DNA of 64,000 nucleotides from Caballeronia choica (GCF_001544535.1 NZ_FCON02000016.1:40379-104378); one strand, 5' to 3'. Positions 17,580 to 26,728 are shown, counted from the stretch's first letter. The notes: generated from the letters alone by a model not told the origin. Translations and numbers: made by a program.

Positions 17580-18629
17580 TCAGACGGCAGCGCCCTTCGC
17601 CGCCATCTGGCGCTGCAGCTCTGGCCAGATCTTCGCGACGGCCTCTTCGCCGGCCAGAATCGCGGCGTTTCGCTGCCCGAAATCGCTGCCGCTCATCGCG
17701 GCCAGGTTCGGACGGATCACGACGTCGGCGTATTTGTCGAGTTCGTAGGCCTTGATCGTCTGGCCCATGATCGTGAAGGTCTGCATCAGCACGTCGAACG
17801 AGCTTTGCGTGAGCGCCGTCTCCGGCCGCGCGGAGATATCGACGGCAATCACGAAATCCGCGCCCATCTTGCGGGCGAATGCCGCGGGCACCGGACTCAC
17901 GAGTCCGCCGTCGACGTATTCGTGCGCGCCGATCTTCACCGGCTCGAAAATCGACGGCACGCTGCACGACGCCCGCACGGCGATGCCGGTATTGCCGCGC
18001 TGGAAGAGAATCGGCTGGCCGCTTCTGAGATCGGTCGCGACGACGCCGAGCGGCTTCGCCATCTTTTCGATCGGACGATTGTCGAGCGTCTTGTTCAGAT
18101 AGTTCTGCAGCGCGAGGCCCTGCAGGATGCCGCGCGCGCGAAATGGCATCGCCCAGTCGCTGATCGACGCTTCGTCCATCGTCAGCGCGAGCTTGTTGAT
18201 CGCGATCCCGTTCATGCCCGACGCCGAAAGCGCTGCGATTACCGATCCCGCGCTCGTGCCGGCGAGCAAGTCGACGCGGACATTACGCGCCTCGAGCGCC
18301 TTGATCACGCCGATATGCGCGAAGCCGCGCGCGGCGCCGCCGCCGAGCGCGAGTCCCACGCGAAGCTGGCGCGGCGGCTCGGTTTTAAGCGGCGGCGGGC
18401 TTGCGGCGGCGGTTGGCGTGCTGTTGTTGACGACGCTACTGCCGGTCGTGGTGCAGGCAGCGAGCGCAGCCGATGCGGCCGCGACCGAAAACGCACGGCG
18501 TGAAAGGCGAGGGGGCGATGATTTCAATAAATTCTCCAGCGGCGCTGCTGATCGAGCGATCCGGCTCATGGGCGCGACACATCCGCTCTCGGCCGTTCGT
18601 CGCGTGTTCATCCTGAAAATGGCGCGCAT
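17580..18629 (-). CDS. patatin-like phospholipase, predicted Tat-exported lipoprotein
   Basis: Serine lipid acyl hydrolase of the RssA/patatin family. The oxyanion loop GGGAARG is at residues 96-102, nucleophile Ser126 in GTSAGS (124-129) and catalytic Asp240 in DGG. The N-terminus carries a twin-arginine pair in RLSRRAFSV (Arg44-Arg45), a hydrophobic stretch and a lipobox LAAC ending at Cys59, so export by Tat as a lipoprotein is plausible. The start is uncertain: ATG 18629 (used, 349 residues), 18611 or 18569. It is divergent from gltX. Confidence 0.88.
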   Translation of the reverse strand: MRAIFRMNTRRTAESGCVAPMSRIARSAAPLENLLKSSPPRLSRRAFSVAAASAALAACTTTGSSVVNNSTPTAAASPPPLKTEPPRQLRVGLALGGGAARGFAHIGVIKALEARNVRVDLLAGTSAGSVIAALSASGMNGIAINKLALTMDEASISDWAMPFRARGILQGLALQNYLNKTLDNRPIEKMAKPLGVVATDLRSGQPILFQRGNTGIAVRASCSVPSIFEPVKIGAHEYVDGGLVSPVPAAFARKMGADFVIAVDISARPETALTQSSFDVLMQTFTIMGQTIKAYELDKYADVVIRPNLAAMSGSDFGQRNAAILAGEEAVAKIWPELQRQMAAKGAAV

Positions 18630-18895
18630 ATCATAAAGCAACTCGCAGCGCCCGCGCCGGTTGAAACCGGGCGGCGAGTATAATTCCGTCTCATTTTGTT
18701 CGGCCGTGCGGCGCGCGAATCCGGACTCATCGAAACCGCGCGCAACGCCGAAACGCCGACGCATCGTTCGCACGCCGCGCACCGGCTGCGCAGTCTGACC
18801 TGCTCCGCTTAAGGTGGCCTTAAACCCGGTCGCCGCGAACCGGCTGCCGGCGGCCCTGAACCGCGAGCGCATTCCGCCATCGAGTAAAAACGCCA

Positions 18896-20305
18896 ATGAC
18901 CACGCAAGTCCGCACCCGCTTCGCCCCGAGCCCGACCGGTTTCATCCATCTCGGCAACATCCGCTCCGCGCTCTACCCGTGGGCGTTCGCGCGCAAGATG
19001 AAGGGCACTTTCGTACTGCGCATCGAAGACACCGATGTCGAGCGTTCCACCGACGCCTCCGTCGACGCGATCCTCGAAGGCATGGAATGGCTCAGCCTCG
19101 ATTTCGACGAAGGCCCGTTCTACCAGATGCAGCGGATGGACCGCTATCGCGAAGTCGTGGCGCAAATGCTCGAAAAGGGCCTGGCGTATCACTGCTACAT
19201 GTCGACGGAAGAACTCGACGCGTTGCGCGAACGCCAGCGCGCGGCCGGCGAGAAGCCGCGCTACGACGGCACGTGGCGCCCCGAGCCGGGCAAGACGCTG
19301 CCGGCGGTGCCCGAGGGCGTCAAGCCCGTCGTGCGCTTTCGCAATCCGCTGGGCGGCGTGGTGAGCTGGGACGACGCCGTGAAGGGCACGGTCGAGATCT
19401 CGAACGAGGAACTCGACGACCTCGTGATCGCGCGTCCTGACGGCACGCCGACCTACAACTTCTGCGTGGTCGTCGATGATCTGGACATGCAGATCACCCA
19501 CGTCATTCGCGGCGACGATCACGTGAACAACACGCCGCGCCAGATCAACATCCTGCGCGCGCTCGGCGGCGAGGTGCCGGTCTATGCGCACCTGCCGACC
19601 GTGCTGAACGAGCAGGGCGAGAAGATGAGCAAGCGCCACGGCGCGATGAGCGTGACGGGTTATCGCGATGCCGGTTATCTGCCGGAAGCGGTGTTGAACT
19701 ACCTTGCGCGCCTCGGCTGGTCGCATGGCGACGCCGAGATTTTCTCGCGCGAGCAGTTCGTCGAATGGTTCGATCTCGACCATCTCGGCAAGTCGCCGGC
19801 GCAATACGACCACGACAAGCTCAACTGGCTGAACGCGCACTACATCAAGGAAGCCGATAACGCGCGCCTCGCGACGCTCGCCAAGCCGTTTCTGACGGAA
19901 CTCGGCATCGATGCAGCCGCGACCGAGCAGGGCGCGCCGCTCGAACTGGTGATCGCGTTGCTGAAGGACCGTGCCTCGACCGTAAAGGAAATCGCCGGGA
20001 ACGCCGCGATGTTCTACCAGGAGCCGGTCATCGAGCCGGACGCTTTCGCGCAGCATGTCACCGACGCGGTGCGCCCGGCGCTGGCCGATTTGCGTGCGGC
20101 GCTCGCGGAAGTCGAATGGAGCAAGGAAGCGATCTCTGCCGCGTTCAAATCGACGCTGGCGGCGCACAAGTTCAAGATGCCGCAACTCGCGATGCCGGTG
20201 CGCCTGCTTGTCGCGGGCACGACTCACACGCCGTCGATCGATGCGGTGCTCATGTTGTTCGGCCGTGAGACCGTGCTGGCTCGCCTCGAAAAAGCCTCGG
20301 GGTAA
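18896..20305 (+). CDS. gltX: glutamyl-tRNA synthetase
   Basis: Class I aminoacyl-tRNA synthetase charging tRNA-Glu. 469 residues, the standard length. The HIGH-type signature is HLGN at residues 18-21 within [13 protein letters not shown], and KMSKR is at residues 243-247. It lies directly upstream of a tRNA cluster containing two copies of its own substrate tRNA-Glu. A TATAAT at 18679-18684 lies about 210 bp upstream of the ATG and may be its promoter -10, although no -35 was found. Confidence 0.97.
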   Translation: MTTQVRTRFAPSPTGFIHLGNIRSALYPWAFARKMKGTFVLRIEDTDVERSTDASVDAILEGMEWLSLDFDEGPFYQMQRMDRYREVVAQMLEKGLAYHCYMSTEELDALRERQRAAGEKPRYDGTWRPEPGKTLPAVPEGVKPVVRFRNPLGGVVSWDDAVKGTVEISNEELDDLVIARPDGTPTYNFCVVVDDLDMQITHVIRGDDHVNNTPRQINILRALGGEVPVYAHLPTVLNEQGEKMSKRHGAMSVTGYRDAGYLPEAVLNYLARLGWSHGDAEIFSREQFVEWFDLDHLGKSPAQYDHDKLNWLNAHYIKEADNARLATLAKPFLTELGIDAAATEQGAPLELVIALLKDRASTVKEIAGNAAMFYQEPVIEPDAFAQHVTDAVRPALADLRAALAEVEWSKEAISAAFKSTLAAHKFKMPQLAMPVRLLVAGTTHTPSIDAVLMLFGRETVLARLEKASG

Positions 20306-20397
20306 CGCAATCGCGTCGTTGCGGATGCGAGTTCGCAGCGATTGCGTGAGAACCGGCCACGAGAACAAAAAATTTTCAGACTGGGCGTCCAAAGGTA

Positions 20398-20426
20398 TTT
20401 ACAACTTCTAAAGCGCCCTTTAGAAT
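20398..20426 (+). promoter_or_regulatory. sigma70 promoter of tRNA-Ala
   Basis: TTTACA at 20398-20403 and TAGAAT at 20421-20426 with a 17-bp spacer, 18 bp before the tRNA-Ala 5' end. Confidence 0.75.
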
Positions 20427-20444
20427 CTCGTTTCTGTTCTGCAA

Positions 20445-20520
<76 letters not shown>

Positions 20521-20582
20521 CAGAACGGTTTGGAGAGTCTTTCCGCAACGCCTCGACGAGTTTCTGGCATCGCAAAAAAGAC

Positions 20583-20611
20583 TTCACAAGCATCAAAAAG
20601 CTGTATAGAAT
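20583..20611 (+). promoter_or_regulatory. sigma70 promoter of the tRNA-Glu/tRNA-Asp block
   Basis: TTCACA at 20583-20588 and TAGAAT at 20606-20611 with a 17-bp spacer; transcription would start about 65 bp before the first tRNA-Glu. No comparable promoter precedes the second tRNA-Glu copy. Confidence 0.7.
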
Positions 20612-20682
20612 TTCGGTCTTCGCTGCGGCAGTAGAAGAGTTAAGCGAAGAAAGTAGCAAGACAGAGATTTACCCAAGTTTCT

Positions 20683-20758
20683 GTCCCCTTCGTCTAGAGG
20701 CCTAGGACATCACCCTTTCACGGTGAGTACAGGGGTTCGAATCCCCTAGGGGACGCCA
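20683..20758 (+). tRNA. tRNA-Glu(UUC), copy 1
   Basis: 76 nt with CCA. The acceptor GTCCCCT/AGGGGAC and anticodon stem TCACC/GGTGA enclose CTTTCAC, giving anticodon TTC. Identical to the copy at 20955-21030. Confidence 0.97.
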
Positions 20759-20803
20759 AAACATCGCGGTTGCCATCAGCGCCGCATGTCGATGCAAAGC
20801 GCT

Positions 20804-20880
20804 GGAGCGGTAGTTCAGTTGGTTAGAATACCGGCCTGTCACGCCGGGGGTCGCGGGTTCGAGTCCCGTCCGCTCCGCCA
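20804..20880 (+). tRNA. tRNA-Asp(GUC), copy 1
   Basis: 77 nt with CCA. The acceptor GGAGCGG/CCGCTCC and anticodon stem CCGGC/GCCGG enclose CTGTCAC, giving anticodon GTC. Identical to the copy at 21076-21152. Confidence 0.97.
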
Positions 20881-20902
20881 ACAAGCCTCGCAAGTGCAAA
20901 GA

Positions 20903-20928
20903 ATCCGGCTGATGAGCCGGTTTTTTTT
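20903..20928 (+). terminator. terminator after Glu-Asp copy 1
   Basis: CCGGCT pairs with AGCCGG around GATG, followed by eight T residues. It sits between the two duplicated tRNA blocks. Confidence 0.85.
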
Positions 20929-20954
20929 CGCCGCAGGGCCACGAAAGTTTTCCT

Positions 20955-21030
20955 GTCCCCTTCGTCTAGAGGCCTAGGACATCACCCTTTCACGGTGAGT
21001 ACAGGGGTTCGAATCCCCTAGGGGACGCCA
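20955..21030 (+). tRNA. tRNA-Glu(UUC), copy 2
   Basis: Identical in sequence to copy 1 (20683-20758), with CCA encoded and anticodon TTC. It follows the copy-1 terminator by 26 bp and has no visible promoter of its own. Confidence 0.97.
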
Positions 21031-21075
21031 GAACATCGCGGTTGCCATCAGCGCCGCATGTCGATGCAAAGCGCT

Positions 21076-21152
21076 GGAGCGGTAGTTCAGTTGGTTAGAA
21101 TACCGGCCTGTCACGCCGGGGGTCGCGGGTTCGAGTCCCGTCCGCTCCGCCA
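21076..21152 (+). tRNA. tRNA-Asp(GUC), copy 2
   Basis: Identical in sequence to copy 1 (20804-20880), with CCA encoded and anticodon GTC. Confidence 0.97.
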
Positions 21153-21168
21153 GCACAAAGTATCAAGA

Positions 21169-21195
21169 ATCCAGCCACGCGCTGGATTTTTTTTC
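21169..21195 (+). terminator. terminator after Glu-Asp copy 2
   Basis: ATCCAGC pairs with GCTGGAT around CACGC, followed by a T run. The stem differs from the copy-1 terminator but keeps pairing (a C-G replaced by a U-A type pair). Confidence 0.85.
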
Positions 21196-21332
21196 GCCCG
21201 CTGTTTCAATCGCGTTTCCTCCCGCGTCATACCGGATTTTACGAAAAGCGCTTTTCGTAAAACTCTCCATTGCCAGCCTCTCCGCTCTGACTTAGTGTTA
21301 AGGCACTTGATTCCGTGCCCTCGACCTGCGCA

Positions 21333-21797
21333 ATGCTCGATCCCACAGAAGATCTCTCGCTGTATCAATTGCGCCAGGCGACGATGGACGATTTTCCCTT
21401 CGCCGAAACGCTCACGCACCGGAACATGGACGGCTATTACCGTCGACATAATCTCGTCTGGCGTGGCGATTTGTTCCTGTGCAGCTGGCGCGAATCCGAG
21501 AATTTCGTCCTCGAAGCCGACGGCGTGCCGATCGGTGTGATGCGCGTGACCGAGGAAAACGATTCGCTGCATATCCGCGACGTGCAAATCGCCGAAGGAT
21601 GGCGCGGGCACGGCGCCGGCACCTTCCTGCTGAACACCGCGCATCGATGGGCGCGCGCCCGCGGGCTTGCGGAGTGCCAGTTGCGCGTATTCGTCGACAA
21701 TCCGGCGGCGCGGCTCTATATCCGCATGGGTTATCGGCCGGCGGGTTCGCGGCTCGCGCAGCTGGGCGCCATCCGCCATATGGCGCGGCGCGTCTGA
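21333..21797 (+). CDS. GNAT family N-acetyltransferase
   Basis: Acetyl-CoA-dependent N-acetyltransferase of unknown substrate, 154 residues. The acetyl-CoA site lies in the VQIAEGWRGHGAGTFLL segment (the R/QxxGxG/A motif appears as RGHGAG), and the LRVFVDNPAARLYIRMGY block is the usual motif B. ATG 21333 is preferred; an in-frame GTG at 21315 would add six residues. It is a single gene between the tRNA cluster and a convergent AraC regulator whose end lies 7 bp away, so their 3' ends nearly touch. Confidence 0.88.
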   Translation: MLDPTEDLSLYQLRQATMDDFPFAETLTHRNMDGYYRRHNLVWRGDLFLCSWRESENFVLEADGVPIGVMRVTEENDSLHIRDVQIAEGWRGHGAGTFLLNTAHRWARARGLAECQLRVFVDNPAARLYIRMGYRPAGSRLAQLGAIRHMARRV

Positions 21798-21804
21798 TGC
21801 CGCG

Positions 21805-22653
21805 TCACACGGCGTCTTCCGGTTGGATTTCGTCTGTCCCGTAACGGCCGTCGCGCACGAAAAACGCCCGCGGGCTCTCGCCGAACGCGCGCCGGAACAT
21901 CGCGGAGAATGCACTCTGGCTCTGATAGCCGAGTTCGCGTGCGACCTGCGCGAGCGGCCGCCCGGCGCTCAGCAGCGGGATGGCGCGCGCGAGGACCGCC
22001 TGCTGGCGCCACTGCGAAAAGCTCACGCCCAGTTCGCGCCGAAAGAGCCGCGCGATGGTGCGCGTGCTGGCACCCGCTTCGGCCGCCCAGCGTTCGAGCG
22101 AGTCGGCGTGCGCCGGGTCGGCGAGCACGGCTTCGCAGAGCGCGCGCAGGCGCTTCTCCTCGGGCATCGGCACCGAAAGCGGCAGCGGCTGCGAGCGCGT
22201 GATTTCATCGAGCGCGAGCGTGCCGAGCAGCCGTTCGCGAGGACGCGGGACGGTATTGTCGTCGAGGGCGGCGATCACTTCCCGCAAGAGCGGCGACACC
22301 TCCACCACGCGACACGCATCGAGGCCCGGCGGCACGACGCTTGCGTCGAGATAGAGCGTGCGCAAGTAAGCGTCCTCGACGATCACCACCTCGTGCGTCA
22401 CGTTCGGCGGCACCCAGATCGCGCGCGACGGCGGCACCATCCACGTCGAGTCGGCGGTGGCGACGCGCAGCACGCCGCGCGTCGTGTACGCGAGCTGCGC
22501 CCACGGATGCACGTGCAGCGCGATCCGCACGCCGGCGGGCACCGGGCGGGCGCGCACGCGGATCGGATGCGCGTGCGTCGGCGAGTGCTCGACGGGGATG
22601 TCGAGATCCTCGACGGTTTCATCCGGCACGCGCGGTTCAGCGGAAGGTCTCAT
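21805..22653 (-). CDS. AraC family transcriptional regulator with cupin sensor domain
   Basis: DNA-binding regulator, 282 residues. The N-terminal half is an AraC-type cupin (RIALHVHPWAQLAYTTRG), a likely ligand sensor. The C-terminal half has two helix-turn-helix motifs: LERWAAEAGASTRTIARLF and LAQVARELGYQSQSAFSAMF followed by the conserved FGESPRAF. The target is unknown. It is divergent from the gamma-glutamylcyclotransferase-like gene, with about 100 bp between the starts, and convergent with the GNAT gene. Confidence 0.92.
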   Translation of the reverse strand: MRPSAEPRVPDETVEDLDIPVEHSPTHAHPIRVRARPVPAGVRIALHVHPWAQLAYTTRGVLRVATADSTWMVPPSRAIWVPPNVTHEVVIVEDAYLRTLYLDASVVPPGLDACRVVEVSPLLREVIAALDDNTVPRPRERLLGTLALDEITRSQPLPLSVPMPEEKRLRALCEAVLADPAHADSLERWAAEAGASTRTIARLFRRELGVSFSQWRQQAVLARAIPLLSAGRPLAQVARELGYQSQSAFSAMFRRAFGESPRAFFVRDGRYGTDEIQPEDAV

Positions 22654-22751
22654 TCGAGAAGAAGAGAAGAAGTTCGGGCGCCCTAAAGCCCGATGGTAAT
22701 TTGAATCGGCATAATGCGCCGCTGGGGATCATTGAGACGGAGTATTCATCG

Positions 22752-23171
22752 ATGCAACATGTATTCATCTACGGCACGCTGCGGGCCGGCGAGATCAACG
22801 ACATCAATCGCGCGGCCGAACGGCACGGCATCCCGCTGCCGCAGCGGCTCGGCGTGGCGTATGTGACCGGACGGCTGTTCGACTTCGGCCGCTATCCGGG
22901 ACTCGTGATCGATCCCGAGGGCGAGCCGATCCGCGGCGACGTCTATCGGATCGACGATTCGCTCGTGCCCGTGCTCGATGAGATCGAAGAGGTTTATCCG
23001 GGCGTGGAAGGGCTGTTCCGGCCGCATCGTCTGCACGTGACGTTGGATGTGCAAGGCGCCGAGCATGGCGTCGACTGCCTGATGTACCCGGTGGCCGCGC
23101 ATTCGGTCGACGGCCTGCCGCGCATCAAGGGCGGCGACTGGGTCGAGCATCGCGTGGGTCTTGCAAAGTAA
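22752..23171 (+). CDS. gamma-glutamylcyclotransferase-like (AIG2/YtfP family) protein
   Basis: Small cytosolic protein of 139 residues with the AIG2/GGCT barrel fold. It opens HVFIYGTLRAGEIN, the YGTLR motif that forms the substrate loop, and has a conserved acidic DEIEEVYPG segment whose Glu is the usual catalytic residue. The substrate is unknown; family members act on gamma-glutamyl amino acids. The start is the ATG at 22752, preceded by GGAG; the longer open frame overlaps the AraC gene and is not used. A convergent hairpin follows. Confidence 0.85.
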   Translation: MQHVFIYGTLRAGEINDINRAAERHGIPLPQRLGVAYVTGRLFDFGRYPGLVIDPEGEPIRGDVYRIDDSLVPVLDEIEEVYPGVEGLFRPHRLHVTLDVQGAEHGVDCLMYPVAAHSVDGLPRIKGGDWVEHRVGLAK

Positions 23172-23180
23172 AGCAAAATC

Positions 23181-23207
23181 AAAAGTCCGCTCCCTACAGC
23201 GGAGCGG
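23181..23207 (-). terminator. terminator for aceB (leftward)
   Basis: CCGCTCC (23187-23193) pairs with GGAGCGG (23201-23207). On the minus strand the hairpin is followed by ACTTTTGATTTTGC, so it terminates leftward transcription from aceB. Confidence 0.65.
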
Positions 23208-23237
23208 CCTGTGTTCACCTGAGCCGGTAGACGGCGC

Positions 23238-24839
23238 TCAAATCTCTTCGTAAAGCGGCAGCGTCAGGAACTCGGTGAAATTCTCCGACGTCGACATCGC
23301 TTCGAAGATCTTCGCTGCACGTTCATAAGGCTTCGTATCGCCGCCGACGGCGAGCTTGACCTTCTCCAACTCGTCGATGGTGAAGCCCCGCACCATCTCG
23401 GCGGTAACCTTGCGGCCGTCGTCGAGCTTGCCCTTCGGCGAGCGAATCCACTGCCACACCTGCGAGCGCGAGATTTCCGCGGTCGCCGCGTCTTCCATCA
23501 GGTTGTGGATCGGCACGCAGCCATTGCCCGTCAGCCACGAACCGAGATAGTGAACGCCGACGTTGATGTTGTTGCGCACGCCCGCTTCGGTGATCGGCTC
23601 TTCAGGGCGGAAGTCGAGCAGGTCCTTTGCCGTCACCTGCACGTCGGGGCGCTGCTTCGCGATCTGGTTCGGCTTGTCGCCGAGCACCTTCACGAACTCT
23701 TCCATCGCGATCGGCACGAGCCCGGGATGCGCGACCCAGCCGCCGTCGTAGCCGTCGGCGGCATCGCGCGCCTTGTCGGAGCGCACGCCGCCCATCGCGC
23801 GGTCGTTTGCCGCCGGATCGTTCTTGATCGGAATCAGCGCGCTCATGCCGCCGATCGCCGGCGCCTGGCGCTTGTGGCACGTCTTCAGCAGTTTCAGCGC
23901 GTAGGCGCGCATGAAAGGCACGGTCATCGTGATCTTCGCGCGGTCGGCGAGACAGAAGTCCGGATCGCTCTTGAACTTCTTGATCGCCGAGAAGATGTAA
24001 TCCCAGCGGCCGGCATTCAGCCCCGAGCTGTGTTCGCGCAATTCATACAGGATCTCGTCCATTTCGAAGGCGGCGAGAATCGTTTCGACGAGCACGGTCG
24101 CGCGAATCGAGCCGCGCGGCACGCCAACCCGCTCCTGCGCCGCGACGAAGATCTCGTTCCACAGGCGCGCTTCCAGATGGCTTTCCAGCTTCGGCAGATA
24201 GAAGAACGGGCCGGCGCCGCGCGCAAGCTGTTCCTTCGCGTTGTGAAACAGGAACAGCGCGAAATCGAAGATGCCGCCGGAGACGCGCTGGCCGTCGACC
24301 GTCACGTGCTTCTCGTCGAGATGCCAGCCGCGCGGGCGCATGATCAGCGTCGCGATCGTGTCGTTGAGCTTGTACGACTTGCCGTTCTGTTCCAGCGAGA
24401 TCGTGCCGCGCACGGCTTCCTTGAGGTTCAGATGGCCGGTCAACTGGTTGTCCCAGTTCGGCGTGTTCGAATCCTCGAAGTCGCTCATGTAGGCGTCGGC
24501 GCCGGAATTCAGCGCGTTGATGATCATCTTGCGCTCGACCGGGCCGGTGATTTCCACGCGACGTCGTTCCAGCGAGCGCGGCAAGGGCGCGATCTTCCAG
24601 TCGCCTTCGCGGATCGACTTCGTTTCCGGCAGGAAATCGGGACGCTCGCCGGCATCGAGCCGCTTCGTGCGCTCGACGCGTGCCGCGAGCAGTTGCTGGC
24701 GGCGCGGCTCGAACTGCCGGTGCAGCGTCGCGACGAGGTCGAGCGCCTCGCGGGTCAGGATGGTCTCGTAGCCGGGCTTGATGCCGGCCGTGATGGCCAT
24801 GCCTTTCGGAAGATCCAGCGAGTTGAGCGTGTTGGCCAT
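23238..24839 (-). CDS. aceB: malate synthase A
   Basis: Glyoxylate-shunt enzyme condensing glyoxylate with acetyl-CoA to malate, allowing growth on acetate and fatty acids. 533 residues, the usual length for form A. The family start ITAGIKPGYETILT, the DFEDSNTPNWDN segment with the active-site acids, and the RPRGWHLDEKH motif are all visible. An AAGGAG ribosome-binding site precedes the ATG. A haloacid dehalogenase gene lies 57 bp upstream on the same strand; isocitrate lyase (aceA) is 2.5 kb away on the same strand. Confidence 0.97.
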   Translation of the reverse strand: MANTLNSLDLPKGMAITAGIKPGYETILTREALDLVATLHRQFEPRRQQLLAARVERTKRLDAGERPDFLPETKSIREGDWKIAPLPRSLERRRVEITGPVERKMIINALNSGADAYMSDFEDSNTPNWDNQLTGHLNLKEAVRGTISLEQNGKSYKLNDTIATLIMRPRGWHLDEKHVTVDGQRVSGGIFDFALFLFHNAKEQLARGAGPFFYLPKLESHLEARLWNEIFVAAQERVGVPRGSIRATVLVETILAAFEMDEILYELREHSSGLNAGRWDYIFSAIKKFKSDPDFCLADRAKITMTVPFMRAYALKLLKTCHKRQAPAIGGMSALIPIKNDPAANDRAMGGVRSDKARDAADGYDGGWVAHPGLVPIAMEEFVKVLGDKPNQIAKQRPDVQVTAKDLLDFRPEEPITEAGVRNNINVGVHYLGSWLTGNGCVPIHNLMEDAATAEISRSQVWQWIRSPKGKLDDGRKVTAEMVRGFTIDELEKVKLAVGGDTKPYERAAKIFEAMSTSENFTEFLTLPLYEEI

Positions 24840-24896
24840 TGATTTTCTCCTTGGTCGGTCAGACGGTTTGCTTGTGGCGCAAAGGGTTGAGGAAGG

Positions 24897-25703
24897 TCAG
24901 ACGCCAGGGCTGTGGCGCATGCGGTTCGGGCGTTTTAACGGGGCGGGGAATTCCTGTTGCCGGCAGCCGCCGGCGATAAAGGCCAGCAAATCGGCCATGC
25001 CGCGGCCGGCGCCGCGCGGTGCGATGCCGAGTTCCTCGGCGGGGAGGGCGGCGCGATTGATCCAGAACGTCGTGTAGCCGAACCATGTCGCGCCGGCGAC
25101 ATCCCAGCCATTCGACGAAACGAACACCAGCTCGGGCGCCGCCGCGCCGAACGCCTGCGTGCCGAGTGCATACGCAGCGGGCGCCGGCTTGTAGACGCGC
25201 ACGGAGTCGACGGACAGTACGTGATCGAAGAGCCCTGTCATGCCGGCGCTTTTCACGGCGATGTCGAGCATTTGCGGATTGCCGTTCGACAGGATCGCGA
25301 GCCGGCACTGCGTGCGCTCGCGCAGGGCCTTCAGCGCGGCGACGGTATCGGGGAACGCGGACAGACACGCGTATTCGTCCATCAGGCGCTTTTCGGCGGC
25401 GGGCGAGAGTGCGTCGGCGAGATTGAGTCGGGTTGCCGCGAAGCGCAGCGCGTCGAGCGTGATCGCCCAGAACGGCTCGTAAAGACCGCCGGACGGATCG
25501 GCGAGCGTGCGCAACTGCGTGTACTCGATCTGCTTCTGGCGCCACAACTGCGAGAGCGCATCGCCGTGACCGGGAAACAATTGCTCGGCGGCAGCGACGA
25601 CCGAATGCACGTCGAACAGCGTGCCGTAGGCGTCGAAGATCACCGCGCGAGGAGGGGAAGTTGTCGGGTGTGTCGTTATGGCCGACATAGCCGTGCGCTC
25701 CAT
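24897..25703 (-). CDS. haloacid dehalogenase, type II
   Basis: HAD-superfamily hydrolase resembling L-2-haloacid dehalogenases. Nucleophile Asp24 is in VIFDAYGTLFD, then ILSNGNPQML (motif II) and SSNGWDVAGATWFGY (motif IV). The real substrate may be a 2-haloacid or a small phosphorylated metabolite. The start is ATG 25703 or, with a GGAG site at better distance, ATG 25688 (263 residues). It is divergent from a LysR regulator and upstream of aceB in the same direction, so all three may be linked in control (inference). Confidence 0.9.
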   Translation of the reverse strand: MERTAMSAITTHPTTSPPRAVIFDAYGTLFDVHSVVAAAEQLFPGHGDALSQLWRQKQIEYTQLRTLADPSGGLYEPFWAITLDALRFAATRLNLADALSPAAEKRLMDEYACLSAFPDTVAALKALRERTQCRLAILSNGNPQMLDIAVKSAGMTGLFDHVLSVDSVRVYKPAPAAYALGTQAFGAAAPELVFVSSNGWDVAGATWFGYTTFWINRAALPAEELGIAPRGAGRGMADLLAFIAGGCRQQEFPAPLKRPNRMRHSPGV

Positions 25704-25825
25704 TCAGAGGTCGGATCGATTGTATTCGTGATCTGTGTGAGTGCAAAGATTGGGAACATCACTTGATCTTTTACTTTTTCACACCTAATCTGTGCGCGTC
25801 GACCTTGGAAAAAGGACCATCGCGC

Positions 25826-26728
25826 ATGGATCGCTTCAAGCAAATCGAGACTTTCGCCGCCGTCGCGGCGAAGGGAAGCCTGTCGGCGGCGGCGCAGGCC
25901 GAGGGCGTCGCGCCGGCCGTGATCGGCCGCCGGCTCGATGCGCTCGAGGAACGGCTCGGCGTGAAGCTCCTCGTGCGCACGACGCGCCGGATCACGCTGA
26001 CCTTCGAAGGCTCGGCGTTCCTCGAAGACTGCCTGCGTGTCATCAACGACATGCAGAACGCCGAGGCGAGCGTCTCGGCGGGCGGCGTGAAGGCGAGCGG
26101 CCACCTGCGGGTGTCGGCGCCGGCGGGCTTCGGGCGGCGCCATGTCGCCGCGCTCGTTCCGGAATTCACGAAGCAGCATCCCGACGTCTCGATTTCGCTC
26201 GACCTGACCGACCGCATGGTCGATCTCGTCAACGAAGGTTTCGATTGCGCGGTGCGGCTCGGCGAGTTGCCGGATTCGTCGCTGGTGTCGCTCAAGCTCG
26301 GCGAAAACCGGCGCGTGTGCGTCGGTTCGCCCGCCTATCTGGCGAAGCGCGGCAAGCCCGCCAACCTCGCCGCGCTGGGCGGCCACAACTGCCTCGCGCT
26401 CGGCGCATCGGCGAATCAGCAGCGCGGCTGGATGTTCCAGCAGGACGGACGGGTCGTGACGATCAAGGTCTCCGGGACGATGGAGTGCTCCGACGGCGCC
26501 GTGCTGCACGAATGGTGCCTCGCGGGATACGGCCTGGCGTGGCGCTCGTGGTGGGAAGTCGGCGACGATATCGCGGCGGGCCGCCTCACGAGCGTGCTCG
26601 ACGATTTCGCCGCGCCGCCGATCGGCATTCACGCAGTGTTTCCGCAACGCCGCCATTTGCCGTTGCGCGTGAGGCTTTTCCTCGACTTGCTCAAGCATAC
26701 GTACAGCGCTCCTGGATATTGGGGCTGA
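25826..26728 (+). CDS. LysR family transcriptional regulator
   Basis: 300 residues. N-terminal winged helix-turn-helix (FAAVAAKGSLSAAAQAEGVA, then VIGRRLDALEERLGVKLLVRTTR) and a C-terminal periplasmic-binding-like effector domain beginning near residue 90. A ribosome-binding site AAAGGA precedes the ATG at 25826. It is transcribed divergently from the haloacid dehalogenase with a 122-bp shared promoter region, the classic layout for a LysR regulator and its target. It closely resembles the CrgA/DsdC-like group, but the ligand is unknown. Confidence 0.93.
   Translation: MDRFKQIETFAAVAAKGSLSAAAQAEGVAPAVIGRRLDALEERLGVKLLVRTTRRITLTFEGSAFLEDCLRVINDMQNAEASVSAGGVKASGHLRVSAPAGFGRRHVAALVPEFTKQHPDVSISLDLTDRMVDLVNEGFDCAVRLGELPDSSLVSLKLGENRRVCVGSPAYLAKRGKPANLAALGGHNCLALGASANQQRGWMFQQDGRVVTIKVSGTMECSDGAVLHEWCLAGYGLAWRSWWEVGDDIAAGRLTSVLDDFAAPPIGIHAVFPQRRHLPLRVRLFLDLLKHTYSAPGYWG

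Larger units (their letters stand above)
20681..20880 (+). repeat. tandem duplication unit 1 (tRNA-Glu + tRNA-Asp)
   Basis: The 200 bp from 20681 to 20880 recur at 20953-21152, offset 272 bp, with a single mismatch seen by eye (A20759 versus G21031). The spacer between the two tRNAs is included, so this is a block duplication and not independent tRNA gain. Confidence 0.95.
20953..21152 (+). repeat. tandem duplication unit 2 (tRNA-Glu + tRNA-Asp)
   Basis: Second copy of the 200-bp block at 20681-20880, 199 of 200 positions identical by eye. Confidence 0.95.
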
